Positions 1 to 28,151 of a stretch of DNA of 28,151 nt are shown one piece after another (within the stretch, counting starts at the first letter, position 1; the number at the start of each line of letters is the position of its first letter). The DNA comes from Hyphochytrium catenoides (taxonomy: Eukaryota; Sar; Hyphochytriomycetes; Hyphochytriales; Hyphochytriaceae). The notes beneath the pieces are model-generated. The model had not been told where the DNA came from and did no database searches. It worked only from the letters and a program-made list of their open reading frames with translations. The DNA lies in assembly GCA_900088475.1 (NCBI GenBank), contig FLMG01001845.1, positions 1,176-29,326 on the forward strand. Direction: 5' to 3'. Position numbers and translations under genes: made by a program.

Positions 1-14
1 ATCTTCTCTCTCCC

Positions 15-46
<32 letters not shown>

Positions 47-80
47 ATTTTTGATGACTCTTTCCCTCTTTCCCCAACAG

Positions 81-27678
<27,598 letters not shown>

Positions 27679-28151
27679 GTGCGGTGCAGGCTCTCTCTCT
27701 CTCCTCTTTACCTCCCTTATTTTCTGTTTTCACCCTCCGTTCTCTGTTTTCCTCTGTCTCCCCTTTTCCTCTCTCTCCTTTTTCCTCTCTCCCTTTCCCT
27801 CTGTCTGTCCTTTTCCCTCTCTCTCTCTCTTTCTCTCTCTCTCTTTCATTGTCTACAATAGTTGTCTCTCTCTTTCCCTCCCTCTCTCGCTCTTCCGTCC
27901 CTCATTTTCTTTCTCTCTTTCTTTGTCTCTTTCTCCCTTCCTTCGGCGTCATCTTGTCTGCTCCTCTTGTCATTTCTCTCGCATCTCGCAGAGTGCAGGA
28001 CAGTCCCTCAGCACCTCTCTCCCGTCCTACTTACTCTCTCTCTCTCTCTTTTTCACTTGTCGCCTTCTCTCCCCTTGTTATTCCCTACTCTTTACGTAGA
28101 AAACTCCTTTCTTCTTACACATAAATACTCTCTCTCTCTCTCTTCTGACCG
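27679..28151 (+). repeat. Intron 39, incomplete (CT-rich)
   Basis: Pyrimidine-rich to the window edge. A possible acceptor atctcgcag|AGTGCA at 27992 opens a short frame, but its translation does not resemble the next WD40 blade, so I do not call an exon. Confidence 0.65.

Noticed and set aside
27992-28124. Exon after atctcgcag near the right edge
   Set aside because: The frame (AGQSLSTSLPSYLL...) turns into Ser/Leu repeat and does not resemble the WD40 blade expected after exon 39. It runs into the window end, so it cannot be tested.

Overview
The window reads as part of one large, intron-rich eukaryotic protein-coding gene on the + strand. I reconstructed 39 exons (38 well supported, one tentative) between 81 and 27678. 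Every inferred intron is GT...AG, and codon phases match across every junction. Joined, they give about 10.9 kb of coding sequence (roughly 3,600 codons), open at both ends: the first exon enters from an upstream intron and the last is followed by an unfinished intron. I see no start codon, no stop codon and no second gene.

The protein is a BEACH-WD40 giant of the WDFY3/ALFY class (relatives: Dictyostelium LvsA, plant SPIRRIG). The order of recognisable parts matches that class: helical ARM-like N-terminal region (81-8170), a concanavalin-A/laminin-G-like domain split by insertions (about 8170-9830), a second long helical region (10628-19560), an acidic disordered linker (20485-20705), a PH-like domain (21011-21962), a very well conserved BEACH domain (22529-26192) and the start of the WD40 propeller (26812-27678). 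The rest of the propeller, and any C-terminal FYVE finger, would lie past the right edge. Family members are large cytosolic scaffolds at membranes, in selective autophagy (ALFY) or endosome and contractile-vacuole traffic (LvsA). The role in this organism is inferred from family only.

The DNA is saturated with (CT)n and (GA)n dinucleotide repeats. Introns of about 120-800 bp are almost entirely CT-rich or GA-rich. About a dozen carry GA repeats at the 5' end, just after a GTAAGAGAG-type donor, and CT repeats at the 3' end, so many pre-mRNA introns could fold on themselves. The same repeats invade exons, where they are translated as Glu-Arg or Ser-Leu dipeptide runs that lengthen an otherwise conserved protein. 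Two N gaps (10595-10625, 25602-25651) sit in CT tracts, as expected of a draft assembly.

Organism: a eukaryote, most likely a unicellular one, with dense introns and extreme CT/GA microsatellite content. A coccidian-type apicomplexan or another protist would fit; the sequence alone does not settle it. Most long open frames in other frames or on the - strand are artefacts, because (CT)n and (GA)n contain no stop codon in any frame.
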